Made by a program: the position numbers and the translations under genes
Origin: an uncultured Blautia sp.
GTDB taxonomy: Bacteria; Bacillota; Clostridia; Lachnospirales; Lachnospiraceae
Length of the DNA: 25,137 nucleotides
Reading direction: 5' to 3'
Assembly (NCBI GenBank): GCA_900551075.1
Contig: URVB01000054.1
Span: 1 to 25,137, forward strand
Part shown: in pieces, positions 14,737 to 22,392 of the stretch
Layout of the letters: the number at the start of each line of letters is the position of its first letter
Position numbering within the stretch: the first letter of the stretch is position 1
Notes under the pieces: model-generated
What the model was told of the DNA's origin: nothing
The model's input: only the letters and a program-made list of their open reading frames with translations
Databases searched by the model: none

Positions 14737-15621
14737 TCAGCAGAACATCTTTATCGGATAATATTTTTTCTTTTTGTCATCCCACGCATAGATTCCGGCA
14801 AACAATGCCTGACTGGTACACATGCGCACCCAGCCCTCTCTGTGCTGATGCTGAACCATTTCCTCAGTCAGAGGATTTCCGTTCATAAGAAGCCTGTCTC
14901 CGTTCTGTATACAGCACAGACGCGGATATTCCTCCAGAATTTCTTCAATCCCAATCACCAGTTCAGAAACCGTCCCCTGCTCTGCGGCCTCCTGCACCCG
15001 TGACAGTGAAACGCTGTCCTTTAGAGTAAATCTCCCTGATTTTGTTCTGACCAGGGATTCCATACTTCCTCCGCACCCCAATGCACTGCCGATATCATGG
15101 CAGAGAGTACGGATATACGTTCCTTTGCTGCAGGTCACAGAAATACGCACCAGCGGCAGATTTATTTCCGGAATTTCTATTTCATAAAAATGCACAGGTC
15201 TCGGCTCCCGTTCCACTGTTTTGCCCTGCCTCGCCAGTTCATACAGCTTGCGGCCGCCTACCTTCAATGCAGAATACATGGGAGGAATCTGCATCTGATC
15301 TCCTAAAAAGCCGCAGATCACAGACCGTACTTCCTCCTCTGTCACAGAAACCTCCTGCTCTCTCAGAACAGTTCCCGTCATATCCTGTGTATCCGTTTCC
15401 ACTCCCAGATGCAGAAGCGCTTCGTAGGTTTTCTCCTTGTCCGTCAGCAGCTCTGCCAGTCTTGTCGCCTTTCCAAGAGCAATCGGAAGAACGCCCTCCG
15501 CCTCCGGGTCCAAAGTACCGGTATGACCGATTTTTTTCATATGGAGAATTCCGCGAAGCTTTGCCACCACATCATGGGAGGTATACCCCTTTTCTTTACG
15601 GATGTTCAATATTCCGTCCAT
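14737..15621 (-). CDS. truB: tRNA pseudouridine(55) synthase TruB
   Basis: This 294-residue enzyme converts U55 of tRNA to pseudouridine in the T arm and also has tRNA chaperone activity. The catalytic block KIGHTGTLDPEAEGVLPIALGKATR contains the nucleophile D38. Further family sequence includes QMPPMYSALK-like QIPPMYSALKVGGRKLYELAR and CSKGTYIRTLCHDIG. The C-terminal tail after about residue 230 is a PUA-like region. The ATG overlaps the end of the upstream nrnA gene by 16 bases, and its GGAGG site lies inside nrnA, so translation is coupled. Confidence 0.97.
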   Translation of the reverse strand: MDGILNIRKEKGYTSHDVVAKLRGILHMKKIGHTGTLDPEAEGVLPIALGKATRLAELLTDKEKTYEALLHLGVETDTQDMTGTVLREQEVSVTEEEVRSVICGFLGDQMQIPPMYSALKVGGRKLYELARQGKTVEREPRPVHFYEIEIPEINLPLVRISVTCSKGTYIRTLCHDIGSALGCGGSMESLVRTKSGRFTLKDSVSLSRVQEAAEQGTVSELVIGIEEILEEYPRLCCIQNGDRLLMNGNPLTEEMVQHQHREGWVRMCTSQALFAGIYAWDDKKKKYYPIKMFC

Positions 15622-16586
15622 GGTGCCTCCTGCACGGCAGAAAGCTGGCGCTCAATCTCCGCCGTAATATTATTGATCACATCATACATAGACGCATACA
15701 GATCGCAGCCGGCAGCACGCGTATGGCCGCCTCCGCCGAAATAAACCGCTATCCTGCTGACATCCACTTTTCCGTTGGAGCGCAAAGATACCTTAAAAAA
15801 TTGTGTTTCTGTTTCATAGAGGAACAGGGCAACCTCAACCCCTCTCGTCAGACGGAGCTGGCTGACAATTCCATCCATGTCTTTTCCATCCACACCATAG
15901 AACTCCATATCCTTTTTGCGCATATAACCGACAATGCACTTCCCATCCAAAAGCATGATGCTTTCTGCCAGTACACGTCCCATAACCTGATTCTGGATAT
16001 AAGTTTTTTCATAAAAGGATTTATCAATAATTTTACTGAAAGGAAGGCCGGTTTTCATCAATTCCCCCGCGATCCGCATGGTCTCCGGGGATGTGGAGGA
16101 ATACTGGAATACACCTGTATCATGTACCATGCCTGTATAAACGGCAGTCGCTATCGGAAGCGTTACCTTCTCCTTATCCATAAGTCCATAGAGCACCTCA
16201 CAGCAGGAACTGATATCTCCGCGCACATGATTTTCCTGTGCAAATCCTTTATTACTGACATGATGGTCAATACAAACGGTCTTTTTCGCACTGTCAAAGT
16301 ATTCTCCGGCAACAGCCAGACGCCCCCTTGCACTTACATCACAGGTCACAAACAGATCGTATACCTTTTCTCCATCCATCTCCATTTTTATCTCATCAAT
16401 TCGGTCTATATGGGTAAATATAGGCTTAGGATGATCCAAATAGACATCCACCTGAATATCCGGAAAATACTCTTTTACATACAGATACAACGCCATGCAG
16501 GAACCGACACAGTCGCCATCCGGACGGATATGTCCGGCGATTCCCATAGTCTTCACGTCACTCAGTACCTCTGCAATATTTTTCAT
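15606..16586 (-). CDS. nrnA: DHH-family nano-RNase / pAp phosphatase
   Basis: This 326-residue DHH/DHHA1 phosphoesterase of the NrnA type degrades very short RNAs and dephosphorylates 3'-phosphoadenosine 5'-phosphate in Firmicutes that lack Orn. Metal-binding motifs are GHIRPDGDCVGS (18-29), D83, CIDHH (105-109) and HDTG (155-158). The DHHA1 substrate-binding motif GGGGHTRAAG is at 284-293. I choose the ATG at 16586 because GAGGG lies 6 bases before it, whereas the ATG at 16592 directly abuts that site. It begins 11 bases after rbfA ends and overlaps truB. Some family members act on cyclic dinucleotide products, which cannot be excluded. Confidence 0.93.
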   Translation of the reverse strand: MKNIAEVLSDVKTMGIAGHIRPDGDCVGSCMALYLYVKEYFPDIQVDVYLDHPKPIFTHIDRIDEIKMEMDGEKVYDLFVTCDVSARGRLAVAGEYFDSAKKTVCIDHHVSNKGFAQENHVRGDISSCCEVLYGLMDKEKVTLPIATAVYTGMVHDTGVFQYSSTSPETMRIAGELMKTGLPFSKIIDKSFYEKTYIQNQVMGRVLAESIMLLDGKCIVGYMRKKDMEFYGVDGKDMDGIVSQLRLTRGVEVALFLYETETQFFKVSLRSNGKVDVSRIAVYFGGGGHTRAAGCDLYASMYDVINNITAEIERQLSAVQEAPWTEY

Positions 16587-16597
16587 ACTCATCCCTC

Positions 16598-16981
16598 TTA
16601 TTCTTCGTCCGTCTCCCTGTCGGAAGCATCTTTTCCTGTCACATCATCAATCAGCTTTGACATATTCACACCATATTCAATAGACTCATCCAGGATAAAC
16701 CTGATTTCCGGCGTATTACGCAGATTCAAATTCCTGGCAAGCTGACGCCGGATGTATCCCTCGGCGCTGGAAAGCCCCTTAATGGTGGCCTCCTTCGCCT
16801 CCCGGCTGCCAAGAACACTGATATAAGCTTTGCATGTTTTTAAATCCGGAGCCACTTCCACAGCCATGACCGAGGTCATGGGATGAATGCGCGGATCCTT
16901 GATTTCATTCCGGATGATCACGCTCAGTTCCTTCTGGACTTCACCATTGATCCTCGTGTTCTTAATGCTGTTTTTTCTCAT
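16598..16981 (-). CDS. rbfA: 30S ribosome-binding factor RbfA
   Basis: This 127-residue RbfA binds the 30S subunit during late 16S maturation, near the 5' helix, and is important in the cold. The type II KH-like fold is indicated by INGEVQKELSVIIRNEIKDPRI, VMAVEVAPDLKTCKAYISVLG and TPEIRFILDESIEYGVNMSKLID. An acidic tail (ASDRETDEE) ends the protein. The length is normal. GTGAGG lies 5 bases before the ATG, and the gene starts 13 bases after the infB stop. Confidence 0.97.
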   Translation of the reverse strand: MRKNSIKNTRINGEVQKELSVIIRNEIKDPRIHPMTSVMAVEVAPDLKTCKAYISVLGSREAKEATIKGLSSAEGYIRRQLARNLNLRNTPEIRFILDESIEYGVNMSKLIDDVTGKDASDRETDEE

Positions 16982-16994
16982 TTCTGCCTCACTC

Positions 16995-19970
16995 CTATCT
17001 TGGTACCTCTACCATGATATATGCCTCAACGTGGTCTTCTTCTTTTACATCATTAAATCCTTCAAATACAAGACCGCACTCATAACCTGCTTTTACCTCT
17101 TTTACATCATCCTTAAAGCGCTTCAGGGATGCGAGCCCGCCTTCAAAGACCTGCTCACCCTCTCTGCTGATGCGCACCTTGCAGTTCCTCTGGAAAACAC
17201 CATCCAGAATATAGCTTCCTGCGATCGTACCGACGCCGGATGCCTTGAAGAGCTGGCGAACCTCTGCGTGTCCAATGACTTTTTCTTCAAAGATCGGATC
17301 CAGCATCCCCTTCATAGCAGATTCTACGTCCTCAATCGCCTGATAAATGACTTTGTACAGCCTCAGGTCTACGCCCTCCTGCTCGGCAAGCTGTTTTGCC
17401 ATAGCATCCGGCCGCACATTAAATCCGATGATGATTGCATTCGAGGTTGCTGCCAGAGATACATCAGACTCATTTACAGCTCCAACGCCGCCATGAATCA
17501 CCCTAACCACAACTTCCTCATTGGAAAGCTTGGTCAGACTCTGTTTTACAGCCTCTACGGACCCCTGTACATCTGCTTTGACAATGATTGGCAGCTCTTT
17601 CAGGTCGCTTGCCTGTATCTGGTCAAAGAGGTTATCCAGGGACAATTTGCCCTTGGTTTCTTCCAGAAGCCTGTTCTTATTCTCCGATACAAAGGCCCCT
17701 GCGAAATTCTTGGCCTCTTTATCACTTTCAAAGGACATCAGTATCTCGCCTGCATTCGGCACATCGCCAAGTCCCAGGATTTCCACCGGAGTAGAAGGGC
17801 CTGCTTCTTTCACACGGCGTCCCTTATCATCCATCATGGCACGGACCTTGCCGCTGCACGCACCTGCCGCAATAAAGTCACCTACATGCAGCGTACCTTT
17901 TTGAACAAGTATGGTCGCTACCGGGCCTTTTCCCTTGTCAAGCTGTGCTTCAATCACAAGACCTCTTGCCGAACGTTTCGGATTTGCCTTCAGTTCACTT
18001 ACCTCCGCAGTCAGAAGGATCATTTCCAGCAGGGTGTCGATTCCCTCTCCCGTATGCGCGGAAACCGGTACAAAGATGGTACTTCCGCCCCAGTCCTCAG
18101 GAATCAGCTCATACTCGGAAAGCTCCTGTTTTACACGCTCTACATTGGCACTTGGTTTGTCGATCTTATTAATGGCAACAATGATTTCCACACCTGCGGC
18201 TTTTGCATGACTGATTGCTTCCACAGTCTGAGGCATAACGCCATCATCTGCCGCAACGACCAGTACCGCAATATCGGTTGCGTTTGCGCCGCGCATACGC
18301 ATAGCGGTAAAGGCTTCATGACCCGGAGTATCCAGGAAGGTAATCTTCTGGTCATTGATATTTACTACATAAGCACCAATGTGCTGGGTAATGCCGCCAG
18401 CTTCTCCTCTGGTGACATTTGTATTACGAATTGCATCCAGAAGAGAGGTCTTACCATGGTCAACGTGACCCATAACACAGACAACCGGAGGTCTTGCAAC
18501 CATAGTTGCCTCATCTTCCTCATCCTCTTTCAAAAGCTCTTCAATAATATCGACCTTTTCTTCCTGTTCTGCAATAATGTCGTATTCCAGAGCAATTTCC
18601 TGCGCCTTTTCGAAGTCGATTTCATGGTTTACCGTAACCATAATGCCCTGCATAAACAGCTTCTTAACGATTACAGCCGGCTGCATCTTCATTGCCTCTG
18701 CCAGTTCACGAATGGTCATTTTCTCCGGAAGTGTAATCTCCTTAACTTCGGGCTTCTTTTCCTCCTGCTTTGGCTGCGGTGCCGGCTTCTGCAATGCTTT
18801 CGGCAATCTGGAATTCACCTTGCGGCCGCCCTGATTCGGTCTGTGTCCGGTATTTGTGGATTTATCAAATTCTTTTTTCTTATTTTTATTTTCTCTGTCG
18901 CGTTCTCTCTTGCTGTCCTTGGAGGTCTTGGTAAGCTCCGGGGTAAATACCACATCCCCATCGTTTCTTCTGGTTCCCGTGCGCTGCCCTCCGCGATTCT
19001 GGTTTCCTCCAAAGCGGTTGTCGCCTCTGTTGTCAGGTCTTCCCTGGCTGCCGCCTTGGGGTCTTCCCTGACCCTGCTGAGGACGTCCCTGGCCTCTCGC
19101 CGGACGGTTATTATTTTCTCCGTTTCTGGCCGGACGTGCACCCTCTCCCTGTCTGGCAAGACGGTTTGCTCCCCCGCGGTTCTGTCCGCTGCGGTCAGAT
19201 GGTCTTCTGTCGCCTCCCCGGAAATCCCTGTTTCCGTCGCGGCTGCTTCTGTTATCCCGGTTGTTGTCCCGGCTGTTGTCCCGGTTGAAACGGCCCTGCG
19301 GACGATTGCCGCTATGCTCCTGAGAGCGCTGTGCAGGCGCTGCCTCTGCTGCCTTTACCTCTGTAGCCTTCGGCTTCTCAGCAGGCTTTTGCTGTACCGG
19401 TGCTGCCGGCTTCGCCTGGGCGCTCTCTGCAGGTCTTGCGGCCTGCGGGCGCTGCGGCTGGATCGCCGGCTTCGCCTGTGCAGATGTTTTTGGCTGTGTG
19501 TTTTCTGCCTGCCTTACTGTCTGCGGGCGCTGTGCTGGCGCTGCCGGCTTCGGCTGTGCACCCTCTGCAGATCTTGCGGCCTGGGGACGCGGTGCAGACC
19601 CTGCGGAGCCCTGCGGGCGACTGCCGCCCTTTCTCTCTCCGCCCGGACGTCTGTTCCTGTTCTTGCCTCCATCACTGGCATTCTGCGCGTGATAAACGCG
19701 GATGATATTTTTCTTTTTCTTAGGAGCCTCTGCTTTTTCAGCTTCCGGCTTTGTTGTTATTGTTTTTTCTTCTGTTTTTGGAGTATCCACCTTAGTAATC
19801 TGCCCCTTTCCCATTTTAGCAAATTTATCTTTTACCATAGCAATCTGGGGTTCCTCAAGGTTGCTCATATGACTTTTGACGTCTACCCCTTTTGCTTTTA
19901 AAAACTCTATAACTTCTCTGTTCTGCCTGCCAAGCTCTTTGGCAAGCTCATGCACTCTAACCTTTGACAT
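16995..19970 (-). CDS. infB: Translation initiation factor IF-2
   Basis: This 991-residue GTPase delivers initiator tRNA to the 30S subunit and promotes subunit joining. Residues 1-50 form an IF2-N fold (SKVRVHELAKELG). Residues 60-400 are a long low-complexity linker: Lys/Pro/Ala/Gln repeats at about 128-193, then an Arg/Gly/Asn/Asp-rich tract at about 222-335. A second IF2-N module lies near 410-465. The G domain has GHVDHGKT (501-508), DTPGH (547-551) and NKID (601-604), followed by domain II and the C-terminal initiator-tRNA domains. The linker makes it longer than IF-2 of Bacillus. AAGGAGG lies 9 bases before the ATG. Neighbours ylxQ and rbfA are 23 and 13 bases away. Confidence 0.98.
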   Translation of the reverse strand: MSKVRVHELAKELGRQNREVIEFLKAKGVDVKSHMSNLEEPQIAMVKDKFAKMGKGQITKVDTPKTEEKTITTKPEAEKAEAPKKKKNIIRVYHAQNASDGGKNRNRRPGGERKGGSRPQGSAGSAPRPQAARSAEGAQPKPAAPAQRPQTVRQAENTQPKTSAQAKPAIQPQRPQAARPAESAQAKPAAPVQQKPAEKPKATEVKAAEAAPAQRSQEHSGNRPQGRFNRDNSRDNNRDNRSSRDGNRDFRGGDRRPSDRSGQNRGGANRLARQGEGARPARNGENNNRPARGQGRPQQGQGRPQGGSQGRPDNRGDNRFGGNQNRGGQRTGTRRNDGDVVFTPELTKTSKDSKRERDRENKNKKKEFDKSTNTGHRPNQGGRKVNSRLPKALQKPAPQPKQEEKKPEVKEITLPEKMTIRELAEAMKMQPAVIVKKLFMQGIMVTVNHEIDFEKAQEIALEYDIIAEQEEKVDIIEELLKEDEEDEATMVARPPVVCVMGHVDHGKTSLLDAIRNTNVTRGEAGGITQHIGAYVVNINDQKITFLDTPGHEAFTAMRMRGANATDIAVLVVAADDGVMPQTVEAISHAKAAGVEIIVAINKIDKPSANVERVKQELSEYELIPEDWGGSTIFVPVSAHTGEGIDTLLEMILLTAEVSELKANPKRSARGLVIEAQLDKGKGPVATILVQKGTLHVGDFIAAGACSGKVRAMMDDKGRRVKEAGPSTPVEILGLGDVPNAGEILMSFESDKEAKNFAGAFVSENKNRLLEETKGKLSLDNLFDQIQASDLKELPIIVKADVQGSVEAVKQSLTKLSNEEVVVRVIHGGVGAVNESDVSLAATSNAIIIGFNVRPDAMAKQLAEQEGVDLRLYKVIYQAIEDVESAMKGMLDPIFEEKVIGHAEVRQLFKASGVGTIAGSYILDGVFQRNCKVRISREGEQVFEGGLASLKRFKDDVKEVKAGYECGLVFEGFNDVKEEDHVEAYIMVEVPR

Positions 19971-19993
19971 TCTGTCTGCCTCCTTCTGCCCAT

Positions 19994-20299
19994 TTATTTC
20001 TCAAGTTCTTTCACGATTGCTTTCGCAAAATTTTCGTCCTGTACGGCAAGGCTGGCACGGAACTCTTTTCCACAAGCACGGCCAACCCCCTCTTTGTCGG
20101 AAAAGAAATAAACCGGAACATCATAGAATTCACACATATTCCGAAACTTCTTTTTCGTATTTTCGGAGGCATCCTCTGCAACCAACACCAAATATCCTTT
20201 TCCCGTCTTCACCGATTTTTCCGTGGAAAATTCTCCGCTGACGGTCTTTCCGGCTTTTGTTGCGAGTCCTATCAATGATAGAATTTTATTGTTTATCAA
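19994..20299 (-). CDS. ylxQ: L7Ae/L30e-like RNA-binding protein YlxQ
   Basis: This L7Ae-family protein of 101 residues probably binds kink-turn RNA, as its family does; its cellular target is not settled. The N-terminus INNKILSLIGLATKAGKTVSGE is typical, and LVLVAEDASENTKKKF and PVYFFSDKEGVGRACGKEFRASLAV follow. I choose the TTG at 20299 as start. It gives the usual length of about 100 residues and has AAGGAG about 10 bases upstream, while the longer frame from 20353 would add a basic stretch overlapping rnpM. The start overlaps the rnpM stop by 14 bases. It lies between rnpM and infB as in Bacillus. Confidence 0.9.
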   Translation of the reverse strand: MINNKILSLIGLATKAGKTVSGEFSTEKSVKTGKGYLVLVAEDASENTKKKFRNMCEFYDVPVYFFSDKEGVGRACGKEFRASLAVQDENFAKAIVKELEK

Positions 20300-20564
20300 T
20301 CGCTTCAAACTCCTTCTTAAGGTTCTGATAAACTTCTTCAGGAATCGCAGCATTCAAGGAACGCTCCAATCCACGGCTTTTGATTGCCTTTTCCAGACAT
20401 TCCCTCGAGAAACACAGGTACGCGCCGCGTCCGGTTTTCTTACCGGTTGTGTCCAGCATAATCCCGCCCTCCGCAGTTTTCAAAACCCTAATCATTTCTT
20501 TCTTGCTTTTCATTTCTCTGCAGCCCGTACATTGACGCATAGGAATCTTACTCTTCGTTTTCAT
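20286..20564 (-). CDS. rnpM: RNase P modulator RnpM (YlxR, DUF448)
   Basis: This 92-residue YlxR-family protein (DUF448) is reported to bind RNase P RNA and modulate its activity in Bacillus. The diagnostic pattern is PMRQCTGCREMKSKKEMIRV (8-27), with the two Cys as CxxC, then GRGAYLC. The C-terminus is a basic helix. The start at 20564 lies inside nusA, overlapping it by 17 bases, with a GGAAG site close to the ATG. Its end overlaps ylxQ. Both overlaps suggest coupled translation within the operon. Confidence 0.93.
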   Translation of the reverse strand: MKTKSKIPMRQCTGCREMKSKKEMIRVLKTAEGGIMLDTTGKKTGRGAYLCFSRECLEKAIKSRGLERSLNAAIPEEVYQNLKKEFEAIDKQ

Positions 20565-21711
20565 ATTCTTCCACTACTTCCCGGTCTTGTTCCAGTTCGT
20601 TCTCTCCGAATCCGTCATCATATTCGTCATCCTCGTAATATTCGTCATCCTCTTCATAATCATAGAGGTCACCGGATTCTCTTGCCTGTGTTTCACTCTT
20701 AATATCAATCTTAAAGCCTGTCAAACGCGCTGCAAGGCGTGCATTCTGTCCTTCCTTGCCGATCGCAAGAGAAAGCTGATAATCGGGAACAACTACCAGA
20801 GCTGTTTTTTCATCCGGATCTGCCATAACAGCGATCACCTTCGCCGGGCTTAATGCATTTTCAATTAAAATGGCCGGGTTTTCATCCCAGTTAATGATAT
20901 CAATTTTTTCACCGCGCAGCTCATTGACAATCACACCGACACGCGCACCGTTCATACCGACACAGGCACCTACCGGATCCACATCCGGCTCATTGCTCCA
21001 TACGGCAATCTTGGTACGGGAGCCTGCTTCCCGCGCAATACTCCTGATCTCTACCGTTCCGTCCTTTACCTCAGCAACCTCAGACTCAAAGAGCCGCTTT
21101 ACAAGCCCCGGATGTGTTCTGGAAACCAGGATACGCGGTCCCTTCGGAGTATCCTTTACTTCCAGAATATAAACCTTGATACGCTCCGTAGGTTTAAATT
21201 CTTCTCCCTTTACCTGTTCATTTTCACTTAAAATGGCATCTGCCTTTCCAAGATTTACACTGACATTTTTGCCCATAACACGTTGTACGATACCGGTAAC
21301 GACTTCCTTTTCTTTGCCGTAATACTGATCATACAAAACCTTCCGTTCTTCCTCACGAATCTTCTGCAGGATCACGTTCTTTGCGTTCTGTGTGGCAATT
21401 CTTCCAAATTCCTTAGAATGGATTTCTACCTTGATCACATCCCCCACTTCTGCATTCGTATTTACTTTCTGTGCATCCACCAGAGAAATCTCCAAAGCCG
21501 GGTCATCCACATATTCCACGACTGTACGTTCTGCATACACATTGAAATCGCAGGTATCCGGATTTATGGTCACATGTACATTATCAGCCTTGCCGAAATG
21601 GTTCTTGCAAGCCTGGATCAGCGACTGCTCGATAGCTCCAAGCAGCGTATCCTTACTGATGCTCTTTTCTTTTTCCAGGATATCCAGCGCTTCCATTAAC
21701 TCTCTGTTCAT
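20548..21711 (-). CDS. nusA: Transcription termination/antitermination factor NusA
   Basis: This 387-residue NusA binds RNA polymerase and nascent RNA and controls pausing, termination and antitermination. The N-terminal RNAP-binding domain covers about 1-130. The S1 domain (about 135-200) contains EVVTGIVQRVMGKNVSVNLG. KH1 has GACVGMNGARV (248-258) and KH2 has AIGKEGQNARLA (316-327). After the KH domains comes a strongly acidic Tyr-rich tail (about 346-387) in place of the ordered AR repeats of E. coli NusA. AGGAGG precedes the ATG by 11 bases, slightly long. It follows rimP by 21 bases and is probably expressed from the promoter at 22301-22329. Confidence 0.98.
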   Translation of the reverse strand: MNRELMEALDILEKEKSISKDTLLGAIEQSLIQACKNHFGKADNVHVTINPDTCDFNVYAERTVVEYVDDPALEISLVDAQKVNTNAEVGDVIKVEIHSKEFGRIATQNAKNVILQKIREEERKVLYDQYYGKEKEVVTGIVQRVMGKNVSVNLGKADAILSENEQVKGEEFKPTERIKVYILEVKDTPKGPRILVSRTHPGLVKRLFESEVAEVKDGTVEIRSIAREAGSRTKIAVWSNEPDVDPVGACVGMNGARVGVIVNELRGEKIDIINWDENPAILIENALSPAKVIAVMADPDEKTALVVVPDYQLSLAIGKEGQNARLAARLTGFKIDIKSETQARESGDLYDYEEDDEYYEDDEYDDGFGENELEQDREVVEEYENEE

Positions 21712-21732
21712 TTTTCTTTTTTCCTCCTATTG

Positions 21733-22197
21733 TCAGAATTCAATTGCCAAACGGATCAGGGCAATTTCTTTTTTATCGAAAGTACGCTCGCTTCCGTCCT
21801 CCTCAATTGTCACACTGTTACTATCATATGCAGTTAAAACACCGCAGAACTCCTTTTGTTTCCCGATTGGACGGTAGGTACGGATTTCCACCGCTTTTCC
21901 CATGCTCCGCACAAAATCCTTCTCTTTTTTCAGCGGTCTGTCAAGTCCCGGAGAACTGATTTCCATAATATAACTGTCCGCAATAAAATCTGCCTCGTCA
22001 AGCTTATCGCTGAATGCCCGGCTGACCGCTTCACAGTCATTTACCGTAATGCCGCCCGGTTTATCAATGTAGCCCCGCAGATACCAATTTCCGGCTTCCT
22101 TCACATACTCCACATCTACCAGCTCAAAGCCCTTCGCTTCCACAATCGGAGTCAGCAGTTCTTCTGACCTCTGCTCATATTCTTCCCGTCTGCTCAT
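21733..22197 (-). CDS. rimP: Ribosome maturation factor RimP
   Basis: This 154-residue RimP assists assembly of the 30S head and body around S12 and is the first gene of the nusA operon. Family sequence includes LTPIVEAKGFELVDVEYVKEAGNWYLRGYIDKPGGITVNDCEAVSR split over the first half, and YIMEISSPGLDRPL in the second. The C-terminal Sm-like barrel covers about 95-154. The ATG at 22197 has AAGGTGGG upstream. A longer in-frame start at 22248 is rejected because it has no ribosome site and would sit in the leader hairpin. Confidence 0.96.
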   Translation of the reverse strand: MSRREEYEQRSEELLTPIVEAKGFELVDVEYVKEAGNWYLRGYIDKPGGITVNDCEAVSRAFSDKLDEADFIADSYIMEISSPGLDRPLKKEKDFVRSMGKAVEIRTYRPIGKQKEFCGVLTAYDSNSVTIEEDGSERTFDKKEIALIRLAIEF

Positions 22198-22220
22198 GCT
22201 TCCCACCTTCCTCTCAACAT

Positions 22221-22242
22221 CCGGCCGCAGATTCGCAGCCAG
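22221..22242 (-). promoter_or_regulatory. Second hairpin in the nusA operon leader
   Basis: The leader RNA can form an 8-bp stem with two G-U pairs (22235-22242 with 22221-22228) around the 6-base loop GAAUCU. It lies between the terminator-like hairpin and the rimP ribosome site, so it may affect translation. The role is inferred. Confidence 0.4.
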
Positions 22243-22250
22243 CAACATAA

Positions 22251-22274
22251 AAGAGTGGACCGAAGTCCACTCTT
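22251..22274 (-). promoter_or_regulatory. Terminator-like hairpin (possible attenuator) in the nusA operon leader
   Basis: A perfect 10-bp stem (22251-22260 with 22265-22274) is closed by a cUUCGg tetraloop on the minus-strand RNA, followed by UUAU. It starts about 20 bases after the predicted transcript start and lies well before the rimP start codon. The weak U tract suggests partial or factor-dependent termination, possibly NusA autoregulation (inference). Confidence 0.65.
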
Positions 22275-22300
22275 ATGCTGTCTACTGTCAAGTTTTCTTT

Positions 22301-22329
22301 ATTCTAGCACTATCGCTCACGAAAATCAA
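22301..22329 (-). promoter_or_regulatory. Promoter of the rimP-nusA-infB operon
   Basis: TTGATT (22324-22329) and TAGAAT (22301-22306) are spaced 17 bases with TGC before the -10. The predicted transcript start is near 22294, giving a structured leader of about 97 bases before rimP. Confidence 0.8.
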
Positions 22330-22392
22330 GGCTTTTATCAAGAATAATATGAAAAGTCTCCTATATTTTTCAAACGCTTTCCTGACATTTTC

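Noticed and set aside
15081..16745. A 554-codon open frame on the plus strand
   Set aside because: It is antisense to truB, nrnA and rbfA, which are unmistakable; it shows no domain.
16887..19901. A 1004-codon open frame on the plus strand
   Set aside because: It lies antisense to infB and reads as Cys/Leu/Phe-rich sequence with no family signature or ribosome site. It is a codon-bias shadow of the Arg/Gly/Ala-rich IF-2 gene.
22330..22392. Terminator after parC
   Set aside because: Only short AT-rich pairings are visible, with no GC stem followed by a T-run; I do not annotate one.
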